A DNA stretch of 64,000 bases from Mariniphaga sp041686935 (GTDB lineage Bacteria > Bacteroidota > Bacteroidia > Bacteroidales > Prolixibacteraceae). The stretch spans positions 62,001-126,000 of the forward strand of contig JAWLCW010000011.1 of NCBI GenBank assembly GCA_041686935.1, read 5' to 3'. The position numbers were made by a program, and so were the translations under genes. A model generated the notes under the pieces. It searched no databases. It was given only the letters and a program-made list of their open reading frames with translations, and was not told where the DNA came from. Below, piece after piece: positions 17,488-26,716 of this stretch (position 1 is the stretch's first letter; every line of letters begins with the position of its first letter).

Positions 17488-19452
17488 ATGGAGATGAAAC
17501 AGGTAATTAACAAAATTGGGGTAACCGTTATTTTGGCGTTTTTGTTTTTTCAGGCAAAGGCCGATGTAAAACTTCCAAAAATATTCAGTTCCAACATGGT
17601 CTTGCAGCAGGGAATTGAAATTCCTGTCTGGGGCTGGGCCGATAGCGGCGAACGGATAACTGTTACTTTTAACGGACAAACAGTTCGCACAAGAACCGGT
17701 AACGAAGGGAAATGGCAGATTAAATTGCCTGTTCAGGATTATGGAGGACCTTACAGTCTTATTATAAAAGGAAAAAATACCATAGAATTGAATAATGTAA
17801 TGGTAGGGGAGGTCTGGATTTGTTCGGGCCAGTCGAACATGCAGTGGCGGGTTGACCAAAGCAACAATCCGGAAGAGGAAATAGCAGCAGCAAATTTTCC
17901 TGAAATAAGATTGTTTACCGTTCCGCGAACAGTAGCGCAATTTCCGCAGGATGATATTTCCGATGGGGAATGGGTGGAATGTTCTCCTGAAACTGTTGCC
18001 GGTTTTTCTGCTGTTGGTTATTATTTCGGCAAAGATTTGTTTCAGGAATTAAATGTTCCAATCGGACTCATTCATACTTCCTGGGGCGGCACTGTGGCCG
18101 AAACGTGGATAAGTCCGAACACTGTCAGCAACGACCCCGATTTCAGGGAAAAACTGATTGAATTGCAGCAAATGGATTTGGAGAGCTACCGGAGAGCCCG
18201 CCTCGATCAGGTTAAAGAATTGCTGGGCGGTGAAATTCCGACCAAAGATAAAGGAATGGTTGACGGCGAACCGGTTTGGGCCGGCCTCAATTACAGCGAC
18301 GGGCACTGGCGAAGCGTCAAAACGCCCATGTACTGGGAAAATCAGGGATACATCGACATTGACGGCATTGGCTGGTACCGCAAAGAGATTCAGTTAAATG
18401 AAGAACATACCAACGCCAACCTCACCTTACATTTGGGAAAAGTGGACGATTCGGACATTACCTTTATTAATGGTATTGAAATCGGACGTACGGAAAACAA
18501 ATACGATGAAGACCGCATTTATACCATAGATAAAAAATACCTGAACCCGGGCAAAAACATGATTGTGGTAAGGGTGCACGACACCGGAGGAAATGGCGGT
18601 ATCTGGGGTGACCCGCAAAATCAGTTTCTGGCTATTGGAAACGAAAAAATGGACATTTCCGGCGACTGGAAGTTCCGGATTTCAAAAGCTGAAGTAAGTT
18701 CAGTGAATGTGGGGCCAAACTCTTATCCCACGCTGCTGTTTAATGCGATGATCAACCCGCTCATTCCATACGGAATAAAAGGCGCCATCTGGTACCAGGG
18801 TGAATCGAACGCCGGGCGGGCCAAACAGTACCAGCGTGTTTTTCCATCGCTCATAACCGACTGGCGCAACCACTGGCAACAGGGCGATTTTCCGTTTTTG
18901 TATGTTTCGCTGGCCAATTACACACAACCGCCACAGGAACCTGGTGAAAGCGACTGGGCCGAACTGCGCGAGGCACAAGCCAAAACCCTTTCGTTACCCA
19001 ACACCGGAATGGCGCTGGCCATCGACATTGGCGAGGCAGATGATATTCATCCGCGCAACAAGCAGGATGTGGGGAAACGTTTGGCGCTGAATGCCTTTAA
19101 AATTGCCTACGGAAAAGATGTGGTGCACTCAGGGCCAATGTATGATTCGGTTGAATTTAGAAACGGCAAAACTTACATTTCATTCACCGAAACAGGTTCG
19201 GGACTTGAAGTGAAAGACCGCTACGGATACCTGAAAGGTTTTACTGTTGCCGGCCCCGACCGAAAATTCCACTGGGCAAAAGCTGAACTGGTTGACGATA
19301 AAACCGTGGTTGTTTCTTCGGAAGAAGTTCCGAATCCTGTTTCGGTACGTTACGGATGGGCCAACAATCCCGACGATGTAAATTTGTACAATAAAGAAGG
19401 GCTGCCTGCCAATCCGTTCCGTACCGACGACTGGCCGGGAATTACGAAATAA
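17488..19452 (+). CDS. sialate O-acetylesterase-type SGNH esterase, secreted
   Basis: 654 aa, with the start at the ATG at 17488 or two codons later at MKQVINKIG. A signal peptide is followed by VKLPKIFSSNMVLQQ, the usual family beginning. The SGNH serine is in GQSNMQW near residue 114, block III in WYQGESNA, and the catalytic Asp/His in DDIHPRNKQDVGKRL near residue 520. A galactose-binding-like insert occupies about residues 285-400 (WYRKEIQL, LHLGKVDDSDITFING). The family removes O-acetyl groups from sialic acid, but in plant-glycan loci such enzymes are often linked to acetylated pectin or xylan. It heads the rightward run, diverging from the regulator. Confidence 0.93.
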   Translation: MEMKQVINKIGVTVILAFLFFQAKADVKLPKIFSSNMVLQQGIEIPVWGWADSGERITVTFNGQTVRTRTGNEGKWQIKLPVQDYGGPYSLIIKGKNTIELNNVMVGEVWICSGQSNMQWRVDQSNNPEEEIAAANFPEIRLFTVPRTVAQFPQDDISDGEWVECSPETVAGFSAVGYYFGKDLFQELNVPIGLIHTSWGGTVAETWISPNTVSNDPDFREKLIELQQMDLESYRRARLDQVKELLGGEIPTKDKGMVDGEPVWAGLNYSDGHWRSVKTPMYWENQGYIDIDGIGWYRKEIQLNEEHTNANLTLHLGKVDDSDITFINGIEIGRTENKYDEDRIYTIDKKYLNPGKNMIVVRVHDTGGNGGIWGDPQNQFLAIGNEKMDISGDWKFRISKAEVSSVNVGPNSYPTLLFNAMINPLIPYGIKGAIWYQGESNAGRAKQYQRVFPSLITDWRNHWQQGDFPFLYVSLANYTQPPQEPGESDWAELREAQAKTLSLPNTGMALAIDIGEADDIHPRNKQDVGKRLALNAFKIAYGKDVVHSGPMYDSVEFRNGKTYISFTETGSGLEVKDRYGYLKGFTVAGPDRKFHWAKAELVDDKTVVVSSEEVPNPVSVRYGWANNPDDVNLYNKEGLPANPFRTDDWPGITK

Positions 19453-19485
19453 GTATTCATTCAAACCCGGTTTTGAAATGCTAAA

Positions 19486-22410
19486 ATGAAGAAAGTTTAC
19501 TTAAATATCGCTGTCCTGCTTATTTCAAAGTTTTTATCCGCACAAGACCGTACCCAATGGTTCGAGTTTTACCTTCCGTGGAATGATTCGTCGAAAACCG
19601 TAACCGATATGTCAGCTTACCTTGATGCTCCGGCTGGAAAACATGGTTTTTTGCAGGTTACGCCCGACGGCCATTTCAGGTTCGAAAACAAGACAGAAAC
19701 CGAACGTTTTGTTGGAGTGGTAAACGTGGCTATTGCCAATTTTCCGAATAAAACCGAGGCCAACATTATTGCCTCCCGGATGGCAAAATTCGGCATCAAT
19801 CTGGTCCGCATTCATTTAATGGATGTGGAAGGAAATTACGGGCTTTTTCAAAACCCGGCACAAAACACGCTTCAGATCAGCACCGACCGGCTCGATAAAA
19901 TGGATTACTTCATTAAATGTCTGAAAGACAGAGGTATTTATTTTAATTTTTGCATTCACGCAGGGCGGATTTACAAAACCGGCGACGGGATTGATTCTCC
20001 GGTGAAAAACGACCAAAGCAAATATGTAACCCTGTTTAACCAGAAAATTATAGACCTCCAAAAAGATTTCGCTCAAAAAATTATCGGTCATGTAAATCCT
20101 TACACAAAACTAACTTATGCCGACGACCCGGCTATGGCAAACCTCGAACTGACCAACGAAAACTCAATGTTTAACGGTTGGCTGGGGTGGAATTCGGATT
20201 ACATTTTTGGAGATGTAACCGGTGGAATCGGGCCTTTTTATTCAGCAGAACTCGATACAAAGTTTAACAACTGGTTGGCTGAAAAATATGAAAACGATAG
20301 TTTGCTGGCTGAAGCATGGAAAGGGGAGGGAAGTGGTACAGTTACTGAACTTGTAAAAAACGGCTCGTTTGAGCAAAACCTTACCAATTGGTCACCGTTG
20401 GTTGCGGGAGGAGCAACCGGAACCATAACAGCCGATGCAACCACTGCCCGGCACGGAACAAAATCGGTAAAAATTTCTGTATCAAAAGCAGGAACCGAGA
20501 ACTGGCATGTGCAGTTAAAAACCAATAATTTCAGGGTTGAAAAAAATAAGGATTACAAAATCGGGTTTTATGCGAAAGCCGATGCGGCAAAGGAAGTCAG
20601 GTTGGAGGTGATGGAAAATCAAACCTGGAAATGGATTACCGGACCATTTTACACCACCACAACCGACTGGAAATATTACGAGGTTTTCTTTAACAGCCCA
20701 TTCGCATCAAACGCCTTAATTGTGGCGTTTGAATGGGGTAAAGAAACCGGCACCTTCTGGCTCGATTCGGTTACGGTTACCGAAACTTTTGGCGTAGGAC
20801 TGGAAAATGGCGAATTGCTGGCAGAAAAAAATGTAAAACGTACCAGAAATTCGGAATTGGGTAAATACACCAAACAGCGGGTTGGCGACAACGCAGAATT
20901 TTATTTCGATATTGAAAAAAAATATACCGAAGAGTTATCGGGATTTTTGAAAAACGATTTAAATGTAAAATGCCCGGTTACTTTTACCAATAACTATTTC
21001 GGACTGGCCTCGGTTTACGCGCAAAGTCAGGCCGATTACATCGATTTTCACATGTACTGGGACCACCCGAATTTTCCGGGCGGCTGGTCGAACATCAACT
21101 TCACTTTGAATAACAAATCAATACTGCTCAATCCCGAAGGTTCAACCATTAACAAAATACCACTGACAAAGGTGAAAAATATGCCACATGTTTTAAGCGA
21201 ATACAATCACGCATACCCCTATATTTTCCAAACCGAAGCACCCTCGCTGCTATATGCTTACGGTTCGTTTTTCGATTTGGACGGAATTATGTGGCATGCC
21301 TACTACGATTACATGAACAATTTCAGCCAGCGGCACCAGGACATGTTTTTCGATATTGCCATGCACCCGGTAATGATGACACAAATGCTGCTGGCCTTGC
21401 CTTACCGGATGAAATACATTCAGAAAGCCCATACTTTGGTTGAAGGAAATTACCGTAAACAGGATATTTTTAACAATACAAAAATTTATCAGGATAACGA
21501 TGTAATTAATATTGAGGATGTTAATTACGGTACTTCATTTTTAAAACACGGATTTCAACATGCCGGTTTTGAAGCCGACAGCACCTATTTAACCGATACT
21601 TTAACCAGTCCGGGAAAAGTAATTACCTCGGAAACCGGGGAATTGATGTGGGACGGAAACCAGGGTTATTTCACTGTTGATAATCCTTACTGGCAGGGAG
21701 CCACAGGTTATCTGGGAGGTAAAAATATAGAACTGGGGAACATCACAATCTCAGATGTTACTACCACCGACAACCTTAATTTTGCGTCAATCCAGCTTAT
21801 TTCTCTCGATTCGCTGCCAATTTCGCAATCGAAAAAAATGATACTTCTTACAAGCGCCCGGCTCGAAAACCAGGGGTTGAAATGGAATGATTCAAAAACT
21901 GCATTGGTGAGCGCAGGAGGAACACGGGCTTTGTGCGAACCGGTTGACGCTGTTGTCACTTTTAGATCTTCCAGCGCCGATTCGCTTTCGGTTTACATGC
22001 TGAACCAAACCGGTAACCGGGCTGATTCGCTGCTGGTAAGCCAGTCCGGCGAATCTGTTAAATTCAGTATAAACAAAAAAACATTGTGGTACGAAATTGC
22101 GAACCATTTGAAAAAACCGGTCACTTCAGGGACAAAAACCGGAATAAATAGAAGTATGATGAACATTTATCCCAACCCGGGGAAAAATTATACCACCATC
22201 GAGTTTTTATTTCCGGTAAATGAAAATGCTGATTTTATACTTTACGATGTTTTTGGACAGAACCTGATGAAAGAACCGGTATTGCTGGCAAACAATCAGT
22301 TACAACAAAAAAGAGTTGATGTTTCGCAATTGAGTGACGGCATTTATTTTTACGGTTTTCAATTTAAAAATGGAAAACGAATTATCGATAAACTTGTGAT
22401 TTCAAAATAA
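19486..22410 (+). CDS. secreted GH-A-like glycoside hydrolase with inserted CBM and T9SS tail
   Basis: 974 aa. A signal peptide is followed by a TIM-barrel-like N-terminus (GINLVRIHLMDVEGNYGL, FNFCIHAGR). NLELTNENS near residue 222 fits a GH-A acid/base, and HVLSEYNHAYPY near residue 571 fits the nucleophile. Between them a CBM4/9-like jelly roll is inserted (ELVKNGSFEQNLTNW, GTKSVKISVSKAG), splitting the catalytic domain. A type A T9SS tail (MNIYPNPGKNYTTIEF) ends the protein, so it should be surface-anchored or released. I cannot assign a CAZy family; the nearest impression is GH5/GH42-like. It lies 33 nt after the esterase and 18 nt before the DUF1460 gene. Confidence 0.78.
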   Translation: MKKVYLNIAVLLISKFLSAQDRTQWFEFYLPWNDSSKTVTDMSAYLDAPAGKHGFLQVTPDGHFRFENKTETERFVGVVNVAIANFPNKTEANIIASRMAKFGINLVRIHLMDVEGNYGLFQNPAQNTLQISTDRLDKMDYFIKCLKDRGIYFNFCIHAGRIYKTGDGIDSPVKNDQSKYVTLFNQKIIDLQKDFAQKIIGHVNPYTKLTYADDPAMANLELTNENSMFNGWLGWNSDYIFGDVTGGIGPFYSAELDTKFNNWLAEKYENDSLLAEAWKGEGSGTVTELVKNGSFEQNLTNWSPLVAGGATGTITADATTARHGTKSVKISVSKAGTENWHVQLKTNNFRVEKNKDYKIGFYAKADAAKEVRLEVMENQTWKWITGPFYTTTTDWKYYEVFFNSPFASNALIVAFEWGKETGTFWLDSVTVTETFGVGLENGELLAEKNVKRTRNSELGKYTKQRVGDNAEFYFDIEKKYTEELSGFLKNDLNVKCPVTFTNNYFGLASVYAQSQADYIDFHMYWDHPNFPGGWSNINFTLNNKSILLNPEGSTINKIPLTKVKNMPHVLSEYNHAYPYIFQTEAPSLLYAYGSFFDLDGIMWHAYYDYMNNFSQRHQDMFFDIAMHPVMMTQMLLALPYRMKYIQKAHTLVEGNYRKQDIFNNTKIYQDNDVINIEDVNYGTSFLKHGFQHAGFEADSTYLTDTLTSPGKVITSETGELMWDGNQGYFTVDNPYWQGATGYLGGKNIELGNITISDVTTTDNLNFASIQLISLDSLPISQSKKMILLTSARLENQGLKWNDSKTALVSAGGTRALCEPVDAVVTFRSSSADSLSVYMLNQTGNRADSLLVSQSGESVKFSINKKTLWYEIANHLKKPVTSGTKTGINRSMMNIYPNPGKNYTTIEFLFPVNENADFILYDVFGQNLMKEPVLLANNQLQQKRVDVSQLSDGIYFYGFQFKNGKRIIDKLVISK

Positions 22411-22428
22411 TATTTAAAAAATTTTTCA

Positions 22429-23298
22429 ATGAAATCTACTTTGTGCTTATTCGTACTAATTTTTGTTATAACCTCCTGCATTTCAAAAACCAAACCGGTT
22501 ACCGAAGCGCGGGTTAAGGTAATTTATGTTGAAAAAGACAAGGAAATCCTGAACCAGGTTTTAGAATTGTTTGCCGAAGAAACCAATTCACCCACTTCGC
22601 TTTTAATGGTGAAACTGGGAACTTATTTTATGGAGACCCCTTATGTAGCCCACACACTCGAAATAGGTGATGAGGAGCAACTTGTGTTGAATTTACGTGG
22701 GCTTGATTGCACCACCCTGGTTGAAAACTGCCTGGCACTGGCGAAAACCATTCAAAGCGGCGAACATACGTTTGAGCAGTTTACCAAAGAGTTAAAAAAC
22801 GTACGGTACCGCAGCGGAAAAATTGATGGTTACCCGTCGCGCCTGCATTACACTACCGACTGGGTTTTCGATAACCAGCAAAAGAAGCTGGTGCGAAATA
22901 TGTCCAAGGAAATCGGCGCAACTCCCTATCCAAAGGAAATCAATTTTATGAGCACCCATCCCGACAGCTACCGGCAACTAAAAGACAGCAGTCACCTGGT
23001 GGATATTATTGTACAAAAAGAAAACGACATCAACTCGCGGCAGCATTTTTATATTCCCGAAGAAAAGCTGGCCGAAGTGGAAAACCAGCTTGTGGATGGC
23101 GACATTGTTGGTATTACCACAAGCATTGAAGGGCTCGATATTTCGCACATGGGAATTCTTATGCGCAAAGCCGGACGAATCCATTTGCTGCACGCCTCAT
23201 CAGCAGCAGAAAAAGTGGTTCTTTCAGAAGAAACCCTGGAAGAATATCTGATGAACAGCAAATCGGCAACCGGAATTATGGTGGCCAGGCCGTTGTAA
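22429..23298 (+). CDS. DUF1460 amidase-like lipoprotein
   Basis: 289 aa. The lipobox is FVITSC. The DUF1460 (NlpC/P60-like) pattern is clear: TPYVAHTLE, LVLNLRGLDCTTLVENCLALA with the probable catalytic Cys near residue 93, and GLDISHMGIL with the His near residue 239. Family members act as N-acetylmuramoyl-L-alanine amidase-like enzymes on murein fragments. Its position after the glycosidase suggests co-transcription but does not obviously fit pectin use; it may simply share the operon. Confidence 0.9.
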   Translation: MKSTLCLFVLIFVITSCISKTKPVTEARVKVIYVEKDKEILNQVLELFAEETNSPTSLLMVKLGTYFMETPYVAHTLEIGDEEQLVLNLRGLDCTTLVENCLALAKTIQSGEHTFEQFTKELKNVRYRSGKIDGYPSRLHYTTDWVFDNQQKKLVRNMSKEIGATPYPKEINFMSTHPDSYRQLKDSSHLVDIIVQKENDINSRQHFYIPEEKLAEVENQLVDGDIVGITTSIEGLDISHMGILMRKAGRIHLLHASSAAEKVVLSEETLEEYLMNSKSATGIMVARPL

Positions 23299-23313
23299 GA
23301 AGTTCAAAGTTCA

Positions 23314-23361
23314 CCCTGTGAAATAATGCGAAGCATTAAATCGTAGATTTATTTCACAGGG
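23314..23361. repeat. cloverleaf-like palindromic element
   Basis: CCCTGTGAAATAA (23314-23326) and TTATTTCACAGGG (23349-23361) are perfect 13-nt inverted repeats. Inside are two small stem-loops, AATGC-GAA-GCATT and AATC-GTA-GATT. On both sides the tract AGTTCAAAGTTCA / AAAGTTCAGAG continues, so the element looks inserted into an older repeat. Confidence 0.8.
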
Positions 23362-23413
23362 TAAAGTTCAGAGTTTAAAGGGTGCTTACTCCGAAAAGTC
23401 AAAAAAACCAAAT

Positions 23414-23427
23414 CCGATAGCTATCGG
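23414..23427. repeat. 14-bp nano-palindrome CCGATAGCTATCGG
   Basis: A perfect palindrome, followed by GGGGTCCCC. A decayed relative sits at 40985-40999 (CCGATAGCTGTCTGG). Confidence 0.75.
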
Positions 23428-23783
23428 GGTCCCCTGGAGGGTACTTTAGAGGTGGGGAGGTGTACTTCAAATTCCTTATTTTGATGTACCTTCAGAAATG
23501 CGGATTTTTTACCTCGGCGGTCGGTGAAAAAAAAATGAGGGATTTTGCACTGCGGTTTTTGAAACACTATTTTATACCTGGGCCCGTTGAAAAAAGGGTT
23601 TTACACCGTGGCTTTAGCCCGGTGATTGTAGAAAGCGCAACAGCGAAACAGGCTTCAGCCGTTAAAAGTATTGAATGCTAAAGCTTCAAAAGACGCTAAG
23701 TAAATCATCCACCGGGCTTTCCGAAGGAATCCCCTTGGGGAAAGCGCCGGTGAAAAAAAAAAAAAAGTATAAATCAATTTGAC

Positions 23784-25262
23784 ATGAATTCAACAAAAAC
23801 CTTTTCCGTTTTAATCCTGAGTTCTGCCACGCTTCTTTCCGGATGCGGTGAAAAAGTAGCAACAAACGATTTTCCCAACATTGTTTACCTGCTGGCCGAC
23901 GACATGGGAATAGGCGATCTGACTTGTTACAATCCCGATTCCAAAATTCCTACTCCGGCCATGGATGCTTTGGCGCAAGACGGTATGATGTTTACAGATG
24001 CACATACCAACTCAGCGGTTTGTACTCCTACCCGTTACGGTATTTTAACCGGAACTTATGCATTTCGAACACGCCTGAAATCTGGTGTTTTGTGGGGCAG
24101 TTCGCCGGTTTTAATCGAGGAAGGAACACCTACAGTTGCCTCTCTTTTAAAAGATTATGGGTACAATACGGCTTGCGTTGGAAAGTGGCATTTGGGACTG
24201 AACTGGCAGACCAAAGAACCGGACGTTCAGCTTACCGACAACTGGCAGGAAGACAACGCCAAAATCGATTATGCCAAACCCATTCTGGCCGGACCGAATT
24301 CTGCCGGGTTCGACTACTTTTTCGGAATCCCGGCTTCGCTGGATATGCCTCCCTATGTGTATGTTGAAAACCGAATGGCCCTGGGAATTCCAACCGAAAT
24401 TACAAATGAAGGCGGACGAACCGGGCTTACCGTTCCAGGCTTTAAAGCCAAAGATGTGATGCCCGATATTACGCAAAAAGCTGTGGAATACATTCAAAAT
24501 CAGGAAACCGGTAAACCTTTCTTCCTTTATTTCCCTTGGGCAGCGCCGCACACGCCGGTCGTACCAAACGATGAATTTATTGGAAAAAGCCGGGCCGGAG
24601 AATACGGCGATTTTGTGGTGGAATGTGACGCCACAGTCCGGCGGGTTGTTGAAGCCTTAAAAGAAAACGGGTTTTACGAAAACACCATCATTATTCTGGC
24701 TTCGGATAACGGAAGTTCTCCACACGGTTTCCCCATTGAGCAGGAAATTGAATTCGGCCACAACACCAGCAATGGTTTCAAAGGCCGGAAATCGCACTCC
24801 TACGAAGGCGGGCACCGGGTTTCGTTTATTGTAACCTGGCCCGGTAAGGCAAAAGCCGGTTCGGTTTCAGACGAGGTAATCTGCACCACTGATTTATACG
24901 CTACGCTGGCTGATTTGCTCGGACATAAACTTTCAGATAACGAAGCGCACGACAGTTACAGCTTTCTTCCGGTTCTTCTGAATAAAACGGTTGAAAAACC
25001 GTTGCGCGAAGCCACCATCCACCATTCGCTGAACGGCCACTTTTCCATCAGGAAAGGAAACTGGAAATACATTGATGCAAAGGGCCACGGCGGTTTTGCC
25101 CAGATTAAAGAGGAAGTGCCCCAGGATTCCGTTCAATTGTACAACATGGAAAACGACCCGGCTGAAACAACTAATGTTTTTGGAGAAAACCCGGAGGTTG
25201 TGCAGGAATTGAAAACCCTGCTCGAAAAATATAAGGAACAGGGGTACAGCAAGGCAAAATAA
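23784..25262 (+). CDS. sulfatase (arylsulfatase A-like, family S1) lipoprotein
   Basis: 492 aa. The lipobox is TLLSGC. Metal ligands are in NIVYLLADDMGIGD. CTPTRYGILTG near residue 81 is the formylglycine signature (C-x-P-x-R) matured by a sulfatase-modifying enzyme. GKWHLG, IILASDNGSS and GRKSHSYEGGHRV complete the active site. It removes sulfate esters from a sugar or aryl substrate in the periplasm or at the surface. It is separated from the upstream run by the repeat block, so it probably has its own promoter. Substrate is unknown; sulfated marine or host glycans are typical. Confidence 0.95.
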   Translation: MNSTKTFSVLILSSATLLSGCGEKVATNDFPNIVYLLADDMGIGDLTCYNPDSKIPTPAMDALAQDGMMFTDAHTNSAVCTPTRYGILTGTYAFRTRLKSGVLWGSSPVLIEEGTPTVASLLKDYGYNTACVGKWHLGLNWQTKEPDVQLTDNWQEDNAKIDYAKPILAGPNSAGFDYFFGIPASLDMPPYVYVENRMALGIPTEITNEGGRTGLTVPGFKAKDVMPDITQKAVEYIQNQETGKPFFLYFPWAAPHTPVVPNDEFIGKSRAGEYGDFVVECDATVRRVVEALKENGFYENTIIILASDNGSSPHGFPIEQEIEFGHNTSNGFKGRKSHSYEGGHRVSFIVTWPGKAKAGSVSDEVICTTDLYATLADLLGHKLSDNEAHDSYSFLPVLLNKTVEKPLREATIHHSLNGHFSIRKGNWKYIDAKGHGGFAQIKEEVPQDSVQLYNMENDPAETTNVFGENPEVVQELKTLLEKYKEQGYSKAK

Positions 25263-25475
25263 CGGAATGTTTTCTTTATTGTTTTATCAACTTTAAGCTT
25301 AGTGTAGAATAACAAAGTCGGTTAGACTTCTGTAAACACCCAGATATGTGGCTCTCTTAAAGAACTGTTTTTGATCTTTTAAAAGTCGAACATCAAATCT
25401 CGCTTGTTGTTAAATTGTTGTGCTCATCCTTTTAAATTGCAAATCCAGTGCAGATTATTAAGTATAAAATTGATT

Positions 25476-26324
25476 TTATAGAATTTTATTCTTAATAGGA
25501 CACACCCAACTACTTGTTTTTTTGTCTATTGGTATTTCTGAGGATTTAGATAGCCTGGAAGACCCGTAAATTAATACTACAATGAATGAAAAAGCAAGAA
25601 AAAGAAAAGCGTGAATAAAAATTGCTTTGTTCTCAATGATATTAACTGATATATTGAGTGTTAGATGAAAAAGTGAAGCAATTACCAAACTTCCATTTGA
25701 ATTATTACATGCCCAGGTTACGAGGACTGTAAAAGAAATACCAATGATTGCGTAGGCAAGAAAAGGAATTTCTTCAAATCCTAACCCGGCAAACCACAGG
25801 GGTGAATGCCAAATTACCCATATTACTCCAAGTATTATGCTGGCACTTAATGCACCCATTCCGGTTTGAAGCCGGGGAAGTGCAAAACCACGCCAACCAA
25901 GCTCTTCACCCATTGCTCCGGTGATGGTAATCATGATAAGTAATGCAATTAAACCAACCGGATCGGTTACTATATCTTCAACAGGTGCAACTCCATACAA
26001 CAGTTTATAAATGCCAATTGCGAGACCTGCTAAAACCAAAGGTGAAAATGTAACAATATACCAAATGGCAGGTACTTTGAATTTTAACCAGCCTTTTGCC
26101 AGATGCCTGATTCCTCCTTTGCGTTTTATAAAAAAAGAAATTACTAAAAATGCTGCAATATTCGGAACCCATGATCCAATAATAAGAAAGGGTTCAACTG
26201 GAATTGATATTTCCAACCAACCAAAGTTTTTAGCTATGGCTATACTCATAAGCCCCCATGCAAGAAGAAATGCAAACGAAAAGAAAATTATCAGGGATTT
26301 GTTAGTCGAAATATTTGATTCCAT
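25476..26324 (-). CDS. CPBP-family intramembrane metalloprotease
   Basis: 282 aa with about seven to eight hydrophobic segments. GAMGEELGWRGFALPRLQ near residue 140 holds the EExxxR motif, and VIWVIWHSPLWFAG and the later SLFHLTLN supply the histidines of the CPBP/Rce1 family. In bacteria these proteins serve in peptide or bacteriocin processing or immunity; no partner peptide gene is visible here. The gene is AT-rich compared with the sulfatase and stands alone at the edge of an accessory region. Confidence 0.9.
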   Translation of the reverse strand: MESNISTNKSLIIFFSFAFLLAWGLMSIAIAKNFGWLEISIPVEPFLIIGSWVPNIAAFLVISFFIKRKGGIRHLAKGWLKFKVPAIWYIVTFSPLVLAGLAIGIYKLLYGVAPVEDIVTDPVGLIALLIMITITGAMGEELGWRGFALPRLQTGMGALSASIILGVIWVIWHSPLWFAGLGFEEIPFLAYAIIGISFTVLVTWACNNSNGSLVIASLFHLTLNISVNIIENKAIFIHAFLFLAFSFIVVLIYGSSRLSKSSEIPIDKKTSSWVCPIKNKIL

Positions 26325-26369
26325 AATTTAGTTAAATAATGTTTTTTACCATGCACTATATAAAATCTC

Positions 26370-26433
26370 CGACTAAATAAACAAAAAACCTGTTTGATGA
26401 AAATCTGTTTTACAGCACGTTTGGCAGAAAAGG
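26370..26433. repeat. diverged direct repeat, copy A
   Basis: From CGACTAAATAAACAAAA to GGCAGAAAAGG, this matches 29229-29290 (CGACTAAGTTAACAAAA...GTGAGAAAAAA), including CCTGTTT and CTGTTTT-CAGCA at the same spacing. The identity is estimated by eye as roughly three quarters. Confidence 0.45.
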
Positions 26434-26587
26434 GATTTGCATTTTCGATTTGTTAATGTTCTACTGATGTTAACATGCATTTTATGGAGGCTCTTGGGGT
26501 GACTCAGTCTATCCATATCATAAACAAGGGCAGAAGGAATTTCGGTGAAAAGAGCGGAATATTGATACTTGGCGAACCGCCGTGTAC

Positions 26588-26609
26588 CTGCCCGTCCGGT
26601 CAGGCGGGC
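26588..26609. repeat. palindrome-like insert within intron domain V
   Basis: 22 nt (CTGCCCGTCCGG...GGCGGGC) separating two halves of the domain V sequence. It resembles the CTGCCGGCAG-type palindromes found elsewhere in the window. Confidence 0.5.
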
Positions 26610-26630
26610 GAGACCCGCACGTACAGCCTG

Positions 26631-26647
26631 CCCCGAAGCCTTCGGGG
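26631..26647. repeat. 17-bp palindrome CCCCGAAGCCTTCGGGG
   Basis: 8-nt arms around one C. It interrupts the 3' half of the intron domain V and carries about 6 nt of extra sequence on its left. Confidence 0.7.
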
Positions 26648-26716
26648 GTGGTGAGAGAGCCTCACCCTGTCAGCGTTTGCTGGTGGGGTGGGCTACTCGA
26701 TTAGGTTTAGTTTTTT

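Larger units (their letters stand above)
23299..23783. repeat. intergenic block of nested palindromic repeats
   Basis: The 485 nt between the DUF1460 gene and the sulfatase hold no convincing gene. They contain an AAAGTTC-rich tract interrupted by a cloverleaf-like palindrome (23314-23361), a 14-bp palindrome (23414-23427), and a modular block from about 23590 to 23752. That block has a hairpin around GGCTTTAGCC and a long hairpin beginning CACCGGGCTTTCC and ending GGGGAAAGCGCCGGTG. Confidence 0.7.
26490..26703 (+). mobile_element. group II intron remnant (3' end, domains V-VI), disrupted
   Basis: There is no intron ORF. The stretch ending GAACCGCCGTGTAC (to 26587), then GAGACCCGCACGTAC (26610-26624), then GGTGGTGAGAGAG (from about 26647) reads as a bacterial group II domain V of the ACCGCC...GTACGGTGGT type, cut in two places. 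The final hairpin CTCACCC...GGGGTGGGCTACTCGATT looks like domain VI and the 3' splice end. The left limit is approximate. The two interruptions are short palindromic sequences (26588-26609 and around 26625-26647). The element must be dead. Confidence 0.6.

Noticed and set aside
17386..17940. 184-codon leftward open frame overlapping the esterase start
   Set aside because: It covers the esterase signal peptide and catalytic serine region on the opposite strand and lacks any family feature.
23460..23681. 73-codon open frame in the repeat block
   Set aside because: It lies entirely in palindromic repeat sequence and has no homology signal.
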